A DNA stretch of 64,000 bases from Planctomycetota bacterium (GCA_016197205.1 JACPWG010000104.1:1-64000), one strand, 5' to 3'; positions 34,932 to 44,365 are shown, numbered from the stretch's first letter. The notes: a model not told the origin generated them from the letters alone. Translations and numbers: made by a program.

Positions 34932-36461
34932 TCACCTCGGCCCTCTTTTCGCCCGCTCGTGGCGCAGGCGTGCCAGATTCCGTATCGTCTCGTCTTCATC
35001 CTGCAAGAGGGCGCTCCAAGCCTCCCGTCTCTCTTCCGGGGAGAATCTGTCTTCGAACAATGCGATCTCCGGCCACAAGTCCGGTCCTCCGCTTCGCAAT
35101 CGTTCCAGCAGCGCGGCGAGCCCCGGCGTGTCGAGCCGAGAAAGGGAGGCCAGTGCCGTTTTTTGCAGTTCGCCATCCGTCCGCTCCACGTCCAGAAGCA
35201 CCGAGGCGAGCGCGCGGGGGAACTCGGGGCCCAGGCAGAGCCCGGCCAGAGCGATGTCAGGAATGGTCGGCGCCGTGCGCAGGCGCCCCAGGAGGATCGC
35301 CCGGCCCTCGGGCGAAGCCGCGATCAGAGTGGCGCAGTGGAAGATCGCGAAGCTGTCGGGCTGGGATTGGAACGCGTCGGGGAGAAAGCAGTTCGAGGTG
35401 TCCCAGGCCCCGCGGGCGATCAGCGCCGCTGCCCCGCGGTCGAACTCATCGAACAGCGAGGAAACGTTTCCCTTTTCGTGCGCCCTGCCGCGAGCGAGCA
35501 CCGCCTCCAGCACGGCGCCGCGCCGGTCCCGTTCGTGCCACCCCGCGACGCTGATCCTGGCATTCGCGCGTACCCGGAGTTCCCGGCGCAGTTCCTCGAC
35601 GAGGTCTGGTCGGTTCTGACGGAAGCAAAGCTCCGCATACCGGCGGATCGGGTCGAGACTGGAGTGCTCCACTGCGTACTGCCTCCAGAGGGCAAGGGCG
35701 GTCTGCCAGTGCCCGAGCCTCTCGTGGCAATCGGCAATACACTGCAGGCGTGTCTCGTTTCGTTCCTCCACTCCTGTCGCGCAGTCGCTCCGAGGCTCGC
35801 GCATCCGCTCGAGGGCCAGTGTACAAATGGCGCGGCATGTCCCCTCGTCCCCCTTGCCATGGCCCGCGGGCATTTCCCGCTCGATGCGCGTCAGCACGTC
35901 CGCCGCATCACTGGCCTCGAGCCGCGCCCTCAGTTCGCGGCAGAATGCGAACTTGGGCAGGCTGCCGCCAGGGTCGACCAACTGGAGCCGGCGCGCCGCG
36001 AGCTGCCACTCCATGCGAGACAGGTCTCTCGCCCAGGACTCATCCTCCTGTTCGTAGAAAGGGCATTCGCGCACCCAGAAGTCCAGGAACTCGATCTGCC
36101 CCCGCAGGTCGGCCGCCTTCTCCGCCTCCGCGAGGAGTCCGCGCCAAGCGGTCTCGAGCGCCTGCCAGCTCGCATTCCGCCACAGCCTCCGATCCGAATG
36201 GCTCTGGTCAGGGATCGTGTCCTTGCCTGCGTCCTCGAAGGCGTCCAAGGCCTCGGCCCACCGGTACGCGCGCAGCAGCTCGGTTCCGCGCGCGGCGGCC
36301 TCTGCGGCGCTCAGCCGCGCTGGTGTCACGACCGGCTGCGCAGACGTAGGGCCCGGAGAATACACGCTCACCCAGGCTAGGAATGTCGCCAAGACGATTC
36401 CCGTCGCCGCGCAGGTCGCGCCCCTTTGCCGCGGCCGCCTTGTCCGCTCACCTGCCATCAT
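34932..36461 (-). CDS. Exported or membrane-anchored helical-repeat protein, unknown
   Basis: The 509-residue product has a basic N terminus, then a hydrophobic segment (TGIVLATFLAWVSVYSPGPTSAQ, about 18-40) that is a signal peptide or anchor. The rest is rich in Leu, Ala, Arg and paired helices (AEAAARGTELLRAYRWAEALDAFEDAG near 55-80), consistent with TPR- or HEAT-like repeats; the end (about 400-500: RALASVLLDVERTDGELQKTALASLSR) looks HEAT-like. Several Cys occur in the middle. I took the ATG at 36461, since an upstream in-frame TTG at 36491 has little support. The gene follows another exported protein by 36 bases, so they form a pair. Confidence 0.62.
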   Translation of the reverse strand: MMAGERTRRPRQRGATCAATGIVLATFLAWVSVYSPGPTSAQPVVTPARLSAAEAAARGTELLRAYRWAEALDAFEDAGKDTIPDQSHSDRRLWRNASWQALETAWRGLLAEAEKAADLRGQIEFLDFWVRECPFYEQEDESWARDLSRMEWQLAARRLQLVDPGGSLPKFAFCRELRARLEASDAADVLTRIEREMPAGHGKGDEGTCRAICTLALERMREPRSDCATGVEERNETRLQCIADCHERLGHWQTALALWRQYAVEHSSLDPIRRYAELCFRQNRPDLVEELRRELRVRANARISVAGWHERDRRGAVLEAVLARGRAHEKGNVSSLFDEFDRGAAALIARGAWDTSNCFLPDAFQSQPDSFAIFHCATLIAASPEGRAILLGRLRTAPTIPDIALAGLCLGPEFPRALASVLLDVERTDGELQKTALASLSRLDTPGLAALLERLRSGGPDLWPEIALFEDRFSPEERREAWSALLQDEDETIRNLARLRHERAKRGPR

Positions 36462-36497
36462 GTCTCTGCTTCCCACGGGCGGCCCTGACAAGACGAG

Positions 36498-38549
36498 TCA
36501 TTTCGCCCGGTCGGCCGGACCCTCGGATGGAAGCCGCAGCACCAGGCCGCGCGCCGGCACCTCGGCCCGGGAGGCAAGTACGATCGACGCCGGACGGCTG
36601 TCGATCGTGAGTCGCACGCGACGCGATCGTCGCGGAATCCGCCGAAACGAGAAGCGACCCGCCGCGTCCGTACGGGCCGAGTCGAACCATGGTGGCCCCA
36701 GGAGCGAGGAGGCGCGGATGAACTCCTGCGCCACAGGCCGGCCTTCTGCATCGGTCAAGGTGCCCTCCAGGAAACCTCCCGGGACCAGACAAAGGTCGCC
36801 GAGGTCGCGTTCCCCTTCCCCCTCGATCGCCACGAGACGCGCGCCCGCGCCCCAGCAGTCGGGGTGTCCCGCGCGAAGCCACCAGCAACCCGGCAACACC
36901 TCGGGAAACGCAAAGCGTCCGGAGGGGTCTGTCCACGTCTTCGACCCTTCCGCCGGATTTGGCGGCCTTTCGTCCGCCCCGTTCTCGCCGTGCAGGGAAA
37001 TCTCCGCTCCGACCAGTGGCGATCCGCAATCGTCCAGGACACGGCCGGTGATGCGAACCCCCCTCTGTAGAGTCAGCGTCATTCCTCGCTGGAGCAGTTC
37101 GGCACTGAGTTCCATCGGGCCAAACGAGGCGCGGCCGAGACCCGGTGCATAGGCCTGTAGAGCGAAATGCCGGTGTGTTGCGGAGGGCCGGACTTCGAAG
37201 CGACCGTCCAGCCCGATGTAGCCGCCCCACGAGGCGCCACTTTCCGTTGGCCCCGGACTATCGCTGCCCCACGCGATTACCAGGGCGCACGCCACGGGGG
37301 TGCCATCCGGCAGGACCACCCGCCCGTGGGCCACAGGCCACGGCCGTTCCGACTCCATGCGAGGAGTGACGACGAGCTCAACCTCCCGCGCCGTGGAGCC
37401 CTCCCTCAACTCCATCGTGGTCGATTCGCCTGGATGATCGTAAGCGCCTGCCACGCCGCGGACGAACAGGCCGGCGGAACTTGGGGGAAGTTCAGCGAAC
37501 CTGAATCGCCCCGTGCCCGTGGTCGTCACGGTGCGGCGAAGCCTGTAGCGTCCCGAACCGGGCGTGTGATGCGTGGCATCGCTGAGTGGTTTCAGCTCGA
37601 GGGACACTTCAGCCTCGTCCACCGGCGAGCCGGTCCGCTCGTTCCGGACCCAACCCTCGATCGAGAGGTTGCCGGCAGCCGACAGCATCTGGACGGTTAC
37701 GGAGTCTGGGACCGGGGCTCGGATTTCGTGCTCGAAGTCCCAGGAGTCCGGCGCCCTCACGTACAGCGTGAGTGAGTCGCCTTCCCCCCGGGGGACGCGC
37801 AGTTCGCTGCTCTCGCCAGGCTTCCGTGGTCCTTGAGTCACCGAAACTCCCGAACTGCCCCAGCGCGCGGCGAGGACCGCGGACCGTAAGGGTTCTTGGC
37901 GGGCCGCGTCCACGATCCGCACGACCACGGGCGTGGCCTGTTGCAAAGCGATCCGAAGACCGGGCGTGTGGGGGAACACGTCGGCGATCTCGCGTGCGGC
38001 GAAACCATCGGCAACGAGCAGCAGCCGGATCGGGCGCAGGGGTACATCCTCCAGGATGAAACGGCCATCCGCGTCCGTTTGGGCCGGACTGAAGTCCTCG
38101 CCCCACCCAGGCTGGATGCCGGCGCCGGATACGGGGAGGCCCTTCGCGTCCGTCACGTGACCGGTCAGCGCGTGTCCGGCGCCGAGCGGGAGAAGCAGAT
38201 GGTACGGACCGGGGACGGAGGGGGGTGTTTCCCAAGACAGGAAGCCCGGGCTCTTCCCGGGCGCGCAGGCACGAACGCGGCCGTTCGTCGGCACGCGCGA
38301 GACCTGCAGGGAGGCGTGGCCGTTTGCGATCGTGCGTACCGTGGCGAGCTGCCGGGAGTCCCCCCAGGATTCTTCCTGCAGCGACACCGACGCGCCCGCA
38401 ATCGGCGCCATCGTCGACTCGTCGACGACGAGGACGTCGATGATCGCGGTGGATCGATCCGGGGGGTCCTCTGCGCCGCTCCCGCCGCCCGCGAGCGTCG
38501 ACGCCAGGAGCAAAGCCGCAGGCCCGAGCGCTTGCCACACGTTGCGCAT
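36498..38549 (-). CDS. Secreted multi-repeat carboxypeptidase-regulatory-like protein
   Basis: The 683-residue product has a signal peptide (ALGPAALLLASTLAGGGSG) and five to six beta-sandwich modules of about 90 residues. Many have the pattern (V)TGHVTDAKGLPVSGAGI ... TDADGRFILEDVP typical of CarboxypepD_reg/transthyretin-like domains, at about 155, 300, 430, 530 and 590. It has no recognisable catalytic motif. Such modules commonly stabilise or display surface proteins. ATG 38549 chosen because a hydrophobic signal follows at once; in-frame codons further upstream give a basic leader with no signal. It is first of a two-gene unit with 34932-36461. Confidence 0.75.
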   Translation of the reverse strand: MRNVWQALGPAALLLASTLAGGGSGAEDPPDRSTAIIDVLVVDESTMAPIAGASVSLQEESWGDSRQLATVRTIANGHASLQVSRVPTNGRVRACAPGKSPGFLSWETPPSVPGPYHLLLPLGAGHALTGHVTDAKGLPVSGAGIQPGWGEDFSPAQTDADGRFILEDVPLRPIRLLLVADGFAAREIADVFPHTPGLRIALQQATPVVVRIVDAARQEPLRSAVLAARWGSSGVSVTQGPRKPGESSELRVPRGEGDSLTLYVRAPDSWDFEHEIRAPVPDSVTVQMLSAAGNLSIEGWVRNERTGSPVDEAEVSLELKPLSDATHHTPGSGRYRLRRTVTTTGTGRFRFAELPPSSAGLFVRGVAGAYDHPGESTTMELREGSTAREVELVVTPRMESERPWPVAHGRVVLPDGTPVACALVIAWGSDSPGPTESGASWGGYIGLDGRFEVRPSATHRHFALQAYAPGLGRASFGPMELSAELLQRGMTLTLQRGVRITGRVLDDCGSPLVGAEISLHGENGADERPPNPAEGSKTWTDPSGRFAFPEVLPGCWWLRAGHPDCWGAGARLVAIEGEGERDLGDLCLVPGGFLEGTLTDAEGRPVAQEFIRASSLLGPPWFDSARTDAAGRFSFRRIPRRSRRVRLTIDSRPASIVLASRAEVPARGLVLRLPSEGPADRAK

Positions 38550-38847
38550 GCCTTCGTCTCCGACGGAACTCTCGCGGGCATCAGCCGATCGTCCACCACC
38601 CGCGCGGATCGACGCATTCCCTACGGGCCGGCGCCGGGTGTGGAGGAGAGAGCTTGCACCGCGGCTGCCGGGGCTCTCATGGATGGCCATCCCATTCTAG
38701 ATCGGTCGGGAGCCCCGCGCAATCCCGAGCCGCGGGGTAATGAATGCGCCGACATCCTGAGTACGGCTTCGAGCGCGCCGGCGCCCCGACCCCGCGTGCA
38801 CTGGCCGAGCCGAGAACCCACCGGCGGAGAACCCCAAAGCTGCAAGC

Positions 38848-39194
38848 CAGGCCTTTCAAGGTGGATGCCACGTCCGAGTATCCGCCCGTAAGTTGCCTAT
38901 TCACTTGACCATGCATCGTGAGTCCACTTTGTGGTGCAGGGCTTCCGCCCTGCACCCGCTTGCGCACGGATCGTCAGCAGCACCTCCCCGCTCTCTCTCG
39001 TTGCCAGCCCCGCACTCATCGGGCTCGGTGTTATTCAACCGGGTCGCCCCGTCGGTGCAGGGCGGAAGCCCTGCACCACAAGGGTTCGTGATCGGGTGAG
39101 AAAAGCACCGGGAAGTGCCTGACCTCCTCCGATCGGGCATCTGAAGGCCCCGCTTCGCAAGGGGAGCAAGGTTCCTGCCACCTTGAAAGGGCTG
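38848..39194. repeat. MITE-like palindromic element, short copy
   Basis: Left terminus CAGGCCTTTCAAGGTGG (38848-38864) and right terminus CCACCTTGAAAGGGCTG (39178-39194) are inverted repeats of each other with one mismatch. Inner hairpin words are GTGGTGCAGGGCTTCCGCCC (38931-38950) and GGTGCAGGGCGGAAGCCCTG (39054-39073), each itself a GTGCAGGGC/GCCCTGCAC hairpin with a four-base loop. Length is about 345 bases. No coding capacity, no clear target-site duplication. A longer relative is at 34302-34814, on the far side of the same two genes. Confidence 0.75.
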
Positions 39195-39204
39195 AGCCGC
39201 AAGC

Positions 39205-39233
39205 TTGACCCGCGGCGCGCGCGCGTGTAGAAC
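39205..39233 (+). promoter_or_regulatory. Sigma70-like promoter of the kinase gene
   Basis: TTGACC (39205-39210) and TAGAAC (39228-39233) are spaced 17 bases. It lies just outside the right end of the repeat and about 80 bases before the GTG at 39313. Confidence 0.6.
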
Positions 39234-39312
39234 GTAACCGCGGTCGCGCCTTCGCCGAGCGGTCGTGTCGCCGCTCGCGGGTGCGCCGCATCGCGTTCGA
39301 CGGAGATGACCC

Positions 39313-41424
39313 GTGCAACGGGACGATGTGGGCTTGGGCGCGCGCTTGGGCGAGTACCTGCTCGAGGCCCGCCTCGCGGACGGCCCTTTCTCGTGGGTCT
39401 ACCGCGGCGTCGCTCGCTCCGGGGCCGAGGCCTGCGCGATCAAGCTCGCGAAGCCCTCGTACTACGTCCCGCGCGGCCGGCCCGCGCCTGGGGAACGGAC
39501 GGAGGCGCACCTGGTCTGGACCGGCTGGATCGGCGGGCATCTGCCGGACACGCGACAGCTCCTGGCTCTCCAGGCGCGAAAGCTCGCTTCCACCGCCGAC
39601 CCGGCGCTCGTGCGGCTCGATGAATTCGTCGAGTCCGAGGAGGCGGTCTACTACCGCATGGAGTACGTGGAAGGCCGCACGTTGCGCAGCGTCCTCGAGG
39701 CGGGCGCGGCGCCCGTGCGCGTCCTCCTCGACCTCGCACGCGCCATGGAGCGGCTGAGCGCCCACCCGTCCTTTCGCGTGCATGGTGATCTCAAGCCCGA
39801 GAACATCCTGGTGGGCGCACCAGGGGTCAAACTCATCGACCCTGGTCACTTCGGTCTCGGCGAGGTCGCGGGCCGACGAGGGCGCGAGGTCGTCACGACC
39901 ACCGCCTACTACCCGTATCTCGCCCCGGATGACCTCTTCGCGTTCGGCATCCTGCTCTGGGAGGGCGGTTGCGGGAGGAATCCCTTTCTTTCGTCGCCGT
40001 CGGAATCGGAACCGGCTCGCGGGCTGTTGCCGCCGGGTTCGGAACCGGACGCCGGCGCCGCCTTCGGCGCGTCGTCACCTGGGGTCGCGACGCAGCAGGC
40101 CCCCGCCGCCCCCGCGCCCGGCACGGGTGTGTGGCCGCCGTCCGACTTCGCGCCCGGCATCGTGCCCGGCATCGCGATCGGCATCGGGCCCGGCATCGGG
40201 CCCGCCCTGCTGCCGGCCTTCGACCCGGGCGCCGGGCCGTCGACAGGAAACACGCTGCGCCCCGAAGGAGCCGCCCGTGCGCCGGGCGAAGGCCCGGCCC
40301 TCGGCGAGGCACTCGTCGAGGCGGTCCGGAGCCGCGAGCGGAACGGCGACTTTTTTTTGTCACCGCTCCTCTCGCTCCGCCGGCCGGCCGCGTTGCGTCC
40401 GGGGATGCACCCCGCGGTCGAGTCGCTCCTGCTCCGGGGCCTGCGGCTGCGGCTTCGTCCGGACGGCAGGCTCGACGTCGGCCCGGGCTTCGAGAGTTTC
40501 GGCGCCGCACGCTTCGCCCTCGAGCGGCTTGCGCGCGAGGGGATCGACGACCTTCGGGTCGCGGGCGCGCCTCGCCCTGCGGCCGATGCGCCGCGGTCGC
40601 CGGCGCCGGCCGTTTGCGTGGGGACCGTCCCGCTCGGAGGCCGCATCGGGCGAGGCGAGGTGTCCGACGTCTTCGAAGGCGCGACGCCCGGCCGGGACGG
40701 GGGTCGCCTGGCGGTCAAGGTCCTGCGCCCCGAATTCTCGGAAGAGCGCGAGGTCCGGCGGCGTTTCCTGGAGAAAGGGGAGGTCGCCGCCTCGCTGCGG
40801 CACCCGAACCTCGTCGACGTGGTCGAGGTCGACGCCGCGGCCGACCCCCCGCGCGTGGTCGCGCGCCTGGTCGAGGGGACGAGCCTCGCCCGCGTGCTCG
40901 AACGGGAACGCGGGCTTTTCCCGGACCGGGCGCTCGCCGTCCTCCGCCAGGTCGGCGAAGCGCTGGAGTACGCGCACGCACGCGGCGTCGTGCACGGCGA
41001 CCTGCGTCCCTCCCGGATTCTTCTCGGTCGCGGCGACGCCGTGACGCTCCTTGGCTTTCGCATGCCCGGTCGGCTCGCGGGCGCGGCGGGGGCCGCCGAT
41101 CCGCGCTACGCCGCGCCGGAACACCTGGAGGACCCCAAGGTCGTCGACCCGCGGATGGACGTGTACTCGCTGGCTGCCCTGGCGTTCGAGGTCCTGGCCG
41201 GACGAACGCCCTACGCGTCGGGCGATGCGTGGGACCTCCTCCGCCGCAAGCAGGAAGAGCCGCCCCCGGGCCTGGCCGCGCTCCTGCCCGGGGTCCCCGA
41301 GGCTTTGGACGCGTTGCTGCGGCGGTCGCTCGCGCGCTCGCCCGCCGTCCGGCCCGCCTCCGCGCGTGCCTTCGTGGACGCCTTCGAGCGTGCGCTCTGC
41401 GCCGGCGAGGGCCCGACGAAGTAG
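39313..41424 (+). CDS. Tandem Ser/Thr kinase-like protein: one atypical kinase, one pseudokinase
   Basis: The 703-residue product has two protein-kinase folds. The first (about 10-230) keeps Lys44 (ACAIKLAKP) and HGDLKPENIL at 157-166, but has DPG at 176-178 in place of DFG and HGD in place of HRD. The second (437-700) keeps the VAIK-type Lys469 (RLAVKVLRP) but has HGDLRPSRIL at 561-570, without the Asn, and LGF at 580-582, lacking the DFG Asp. It is therefore probably a pseudokinase, and the first domain may be weakly active. Between them (230-436) is a low-complexity, Ala/Pro/Gly-rich linker that includes a PGIxPGI repeat at 281-297. No membrane span. The GTG start has GGAG upstream. Confidence 0.85.
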   Translation: MQRDDVGLGARLGEYLLEARLADGPFSWVYRGVARSGAEACAIKLAKPSYYVPRGRPAPGERTEAHLVWTGWIGGHLPDTRQLLALQARKLASTADPALVRLDEFVESEEAVYYRMEYVEGRTLRSVLEAGAAPVRVLLDLARAMERLSAHPSFRVHGDLKPENILVGAPGVKLIDPGHFGLGEVAGRRGREVVTTTAYYPYLAPDDLFAFGILLWEGGCGRNPFLSSPSESEPARGLLPPGSEPDAGAAFGASSPGVATQQAPAAPAPGTGVWPPSDFAPGIVPGIAIGIGPGIGPALLPAFDPGAGPSTGNTLRPEGAARAPGEGPALGEALVEAVRSRERNGDFFLSPLLSLRRPAALRPGMHPAVESLLLRGLRLRLRPDGRLDVGPGFESFGAARFALERLAREGIDDLRVAGAPRPAADAPRSPAPAVCVGTVPLGGRIGRGEVSDVFEGATPGRDGGRLAVKVLRPEFSEEREVRRRFLEKGEVAASLRHPNLVDVVEVDAAADPPRVVARLVEGTSLARVLERERGLFPDRALAVLRQVGEALEYAHARGVVHGDLRPSRILLGRGDAVTLLGFRMPGRLAGAAGAADPRYAAPEHLEDPKVVDPRMDVYSLAALAFEVLAGRTPYASGDAWDLLRRKQEEPPPGLAALLPGVPEALDALLRRSLARSPAVRPASARAFVDAFERALCAGEGPTK

Positions 41425-41487
41425 CCGCGCTTCAGGGCGCAGCCTCGTGTCCTGTCTTTTTTTACAACTCGAAGAAAGGGAACCCAA

Positions 41488-42078
41488 ATGAGAGCTCGCA
41501 AGCTGGTGGGTCTCGCCGCGATCGCGACCGCCTTGGCGGTGCTTCCGTCGCTCCGGGCGGACGACGCCGCGGTCCAGAATTTTAAGATCGACCCGGTCCA
41601 TTCCACGGCCATTTTCCGGGTGAAGCACCTGGGGGCGAGCTGGTTCTACGGCCGGTTCAACGAAGTGGGCGGCGCATTCAAGGTGGACGAGAAGAACCCC
41701 GCGGGCAGCTCCATCGAGGTCGAGATCAAGGTGGAGAGCGTCGACACGCACGACGCGAAGCGGGACGCGCACTTGAAGGCGCCCGACTTTTTCAACGCGA
41801 AGCAGTTCCCCTCGATGACCTTCAAGAGCAAGGAAGTCAAAGCGGTCGACAAGGACGTGTTCGAAGTGGCCGGCGACCTGACGCTCCACGGCGTGACGAA
41901 GCCGCTCACCGTGAAAGTGGAGCGCGCCGGGGCCGGGAAGGATCCCTGGGGCGGCTACCGGATGGGGTTCGAGACGACGTTCACCCTCAAGCGCAGCGAC
42001 TATGGCATGAACTACATGCCCGAAGCGCTCGGCGAGGACATCCGCGTGATCCTGAGCGTCGAAGGGATGCGAACATAG
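41488..42078 (+). CDS. YceI family periplasmic lipid-binding protein
   Basis: The 196-residue product has a signal peptide (LVGLAAIATALAVLPSLRADD) and a lipocalin-like YceI barrel: NFKIDPVHSTAIFRVKHLG, YGRFNEVGGAF, VDTHDAKRDAHLKAPDFFNAKQFP, LTLHGVTKPLTVKVER and MGFETTFTLKRSDYGM. YceI proteins bind long-chain polyisoprenoids. Length fits the family (about 190). ATG with AAGGG upstream. Next gene starts on the next base. Confidence 0.95.
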   Translation: MRARKLVGLAAIATALAVLPSLRADDAAVQNFKIDPVHSTAIFRVKHLGASWFYGRFNEVGGAFKVDEKNPAGSSIEVEIKVESVDTHDAKRDAHLKAPDFFNAKQFPSMTFKSKEVKAVDKDVFEVAGDLTLHGVTKPLTVKVERAGAGKDPWGGYRMGFETTFTLKRSDYGMNYMPEALGEDIRVILSVEGMRT

Positions 42079-42984
42079 ATGGCCATGCTCCGGCCGATCC
42101 TCCTCGGCATCCTCCTCCCTGCCGTCGTCGCTGGCTTGGCGCTGCTCGTCGCTTGGCGACCCTGGCGGCGGGGAGGGGGCGCGGGCGGGGGAGGGGCCGG
42201 GCACGCGGAGGCGGCGGCCGGGGCGTGGGGCGGCGCGCTTGGCTTCGGCTGCGGGTACGTCGCGGGCCAGCTTGCCGGCGTCGGGCTGCCGGCCTTTCCA
42301 CCGCGGGAGTCGATGGACTGGTTTCCGTGGATCGCTTTTGCCGCGGCGCTCCTCGGCCTCCTGGAAGCCTCGGGGCGCGGGCCGGCATGGCTGCGCTGGG
42401 GGCTGCGTGCGGCGCTATCCGTCGGCGCGATCCGGCTCGTGCTCGCCCCCGAGATCGCCTACCGCGCGTGGGGCGTGTGGGAGTCGTCCGCGTGGGTGGC
42501 GGGGCTGGCGGTCGCGGGGCTCCTCGTCTGGAGCGGGCTCGAGGCCGCGGCTCGGCGCGCGCCGGCCGCGGCGCTGGCGCCTGCGTGGGTCGTGGCCGGC
42601 ACCGCGGTCGCACTCGTCCTCGCACAGTCCGGCAACGCGAAGCTGGGGCAGGCGGCGGGCTCGCTCACTTCCGCGGTCGGCGCGGCGATGGTGCTCTCCT
42701 GGCTCGCCCCTGCGGCCTCGTTCTCGCGCGGGGGGGTGCCCGTCCTCGCCGCGCTCTTCCCTGCGCTGCTGGTCGTGGGCTGCACCAACAACTACGGCGA
42801 AGCGCCGACCGCGAGTTTCCTGCTCGCCGCGGCGGCATTGCCGGCGCCGCTTGCGGGCATCCTCCTCTTGCGGTCCACGCCGGGCCGGCCCTCCTGGAAG
42901 CACGCCCTGCTGAACGCGGCGGTCACGCTCGTGCCCGCCGGCATCGGGGTCGGGCTGGCGCTGCGCGCGGCCGGCGCCGAGTAG
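42079..42984 (+). CDS. Polytopic membrane protein, unknown
   Basis: The 301-residue product is very hydrophobic, with eight or nine membrane segments rich in Ala, Leu, Gly. Arg-rich loops lie near 26-35 and 85-105. An N-terminal Met pair allows a start at 42079 or 42085. It starts directly after yceI. I see no transport or enzyme motif. Its last 23 codons are near-identically repeated in the pseudogene fragment at 54636-54704. Confidence 0.6.
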   Translation: MAMLRPILLGILLPAVVAGLALLVAWRPWRRGGGAGGGGAGHAEAAAGAWGGALGFGCGYVAGQLAGVGLPAFPPRESMDWFPWIAFAAALLGLLEASGRGPAWLRWGLRAALSVGAIRLVLAPEIAYRAWGVWESSAWVAGLAVAGLLVWSGLEAAARRAPAAALAPAWVVAGTAVALVLAQSGNAKLGQAAGSLTSAVGAAMVLSWLAPAASFSRGGVPVLAALFPALLVVGCTNNYGEAPTASFLLAAAALPAPLAGILLLRSTPGRPSWKHALLNAAVTLVPAGIGVGLALRAAGAE

Positions 42985-42995
42985 CGCCGACCGGC

Positions 42996-44303
42996 CTAGC
43001 GCTTCGCCTGCAAGTACTCCACGGCACGCTCGAGCACCGGGTCCCCGATCGGCGCGCCGACTCTTCCTTCCAAGGACTTGCCCGGTCCAGGTCGCTTCGA
43101 CTCCTCCGCCCAGTCGCCCCAGAGGCGCAACAGGCCAAGGACCTGCTCCCGCCGCAGGCCGACCGTCACGTCGGGAACGATTCCCCAATGCTCGGCGACG
43201 CGACCCTCCTCCCGACGCGGCCCGCGCTCGACCGTGAGGCGATCGACGCACCGACCCCGAGGCGTGAAGAGACGCGCAGTCGTCAGCAGGAGCCACGCTT
43301 TCCCCTCCTCGTCGATCGGAATCGGAGTCTGGAGCGTGCCCTTGCCCCGAGTTCGCGTGCCGATGATGGTAGCGCGCCCATGCTCCTGGAGCGCAGCCGC
43401 GACCATCTCCGCCGCGCTCGCCGTCCCTTCATTCACGAGCACGCAGACCGGCAGGGCGGGCAACTCATCGCCTTGCGTCGCCTCGAAGACCTGCTCGTGC
43501 CCATCCCGGTCGCGCACCGTTACGATCGCGCCGTCGGCCAGGAAACAGTCGGCGACCGCCAGGGCCCTATCGAACAACCCTCCTCCGTTGTAGCGCAAAT
43601 CCAACAACAGGCCTCGCATTCCCCGTTGAAGCAGCGCCCGGGCCGCGGCCTCGAGCTCGCGAGCCGCATCCTTCCCGAAGCCGGCCATGCGAATGTAGCC
43701 GATCCCCGGCGCCTCGTCGAGCAGCCTCGAGCACCGGACACTGCCCGCGTCCAGAACTGCGCGCGGCACGGAAAGCGTCTCGGCGACGAGCGAACCCTCG
43801 CGGACGAGCTTCAGCGTCACGGAGGTCCCCGTCTCCCCTCGCAGCCGGCCCGCCGCCGTCCGGACCCCAAGGCCCCTCGTGGACCTCCCGTCGATTTCGA
43901 GGATGCGGTCGCCCGGCTCGACGCCGGAACGAAAGGCGGGTCCGCCTTCGAGCGGGAGGACCACGACTGGAAATCCGCGGTCGAGCCCCAGCTCGAGGCC
44001 GATGCCTCCCGAAGGTCGCGGTCCCGGGCCTTCTTCCAGCGGCTCCGACTCCTCCTGCGTCACGAGCTCGCACCACGGATCCAGAGTGGAGAGCATCCCC
44101 TGGATGGCGCCTTCGAACAGCCCGTCGGAGGAGGCCTCGTCCACGAACCGAGCTTGTACCAGGTCGTGCAGTCGGCCGAGGCGCTCCAGCTTCCGGTCAG
44201 GGTCGGGCGTGCCGGCGGAATGCGTGCCCGGGGGCAGCCCCAAGGCGAGTGCGCCCGCCAGGAGCGCCGGGAAGGTCCATCGGGGCACGGGGCGCTTCTT
44301 CAT
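42996..44303 (-). CDS. S41 family carboxy-terminal processing peptidase
   Basis: The 435-residue product has a signal peptide (FPALLAGALALGLPPG), an N-terminal helical part with FEGAIQGMLSTLDPWCELVTQEE, a PDZ domain (95-180; GGIGLELG, GVEPGDRILEIDG) and the S41 core: GIGYIRMAGF, LLLDLRYNGGGLFDRA and NEGTASAAEMVAAALQEH, with the nucleophile Ser in TAS and its Lys in TRGKGTLQ. Ser-Lys dyad is intact. Such proteases cut substrates from their C terminus in the periplasm. ATG at 44303. It is divergent from the GspK-LamG gene and convergent with the membrane protein. Confidence 0.93.
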   Translation of the reverse strand: MKKRPVPRWTFPALLAGALALGLPPGTHSAGTPDPDRKLERLGRLHDLVQARFVDEASSDGLFEGAIQGMLSTLDPWCELVTQEESEPLEEGPGPRPSGGIGLELGLDRGFPVVVLPLEGGPAFRSGVEPGDRILEIDGRSTRGLGVRTAAGRLRGETGTSVTLKLVREGSLVAETLSVPRAVLDAGSVRCSRLLDEAPGIGYIRMAGFGKDAARELEAAARALLQRGMRGLLLDLRYNGGGLFDRALAVADCFLADGAIVTVRDRDGHEQVFEATQGDELPALPVCVLVNEGTASAAEMVAAALQEHGRATIIGTRTRGKGTLQTPIPIDEEGKAWLLLTTARLFTPRGRCVDRLTVERGPRREEGRVAEHWGIVPDVTVGLRREQVLGLLRLWGDWAEESKRPGPGKSLEGRVGAPIGDPVLERAVEYLQAKR

Positions 44304-44336
44304 GACGGTGGATTCTCCAACGGTGGCCGAGGGCCG

Positions 44337-44365
44337 TTTCTAGCACGCGGATCCGTGCCCGTCAA
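44337..44365 (-). promoter_or_regulatory. Sigma70-type promoter of the S41 peptidase gene
   Basis: On the minus strand TTGACG (44365-44360) and TAGAAA (44342-44337) are separated by 17 bases; the ATG is 33 bases below the -10. Confidence 0.6.

Larger units (their letters stand above)
38550..39312. other. Noncoding gap between divergent genes with a MITE-like element
   Basis: No gene seen. The minus-strand surface-protein gene starts at one side and the plus-strand kinase gene on the other. The element at 38848-39194 fills the middle and a promoter for the kinase follows at 39205-39233. 38550-38847 shows nothing else definable. Confidence 0.6.

Noticed and set aside
36489..36491. TTG at 36491 as the start of the protein ending at 34932
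   Set aside because: The ATG at 36461 gives a normal signal peptide; upstream residues have no support.
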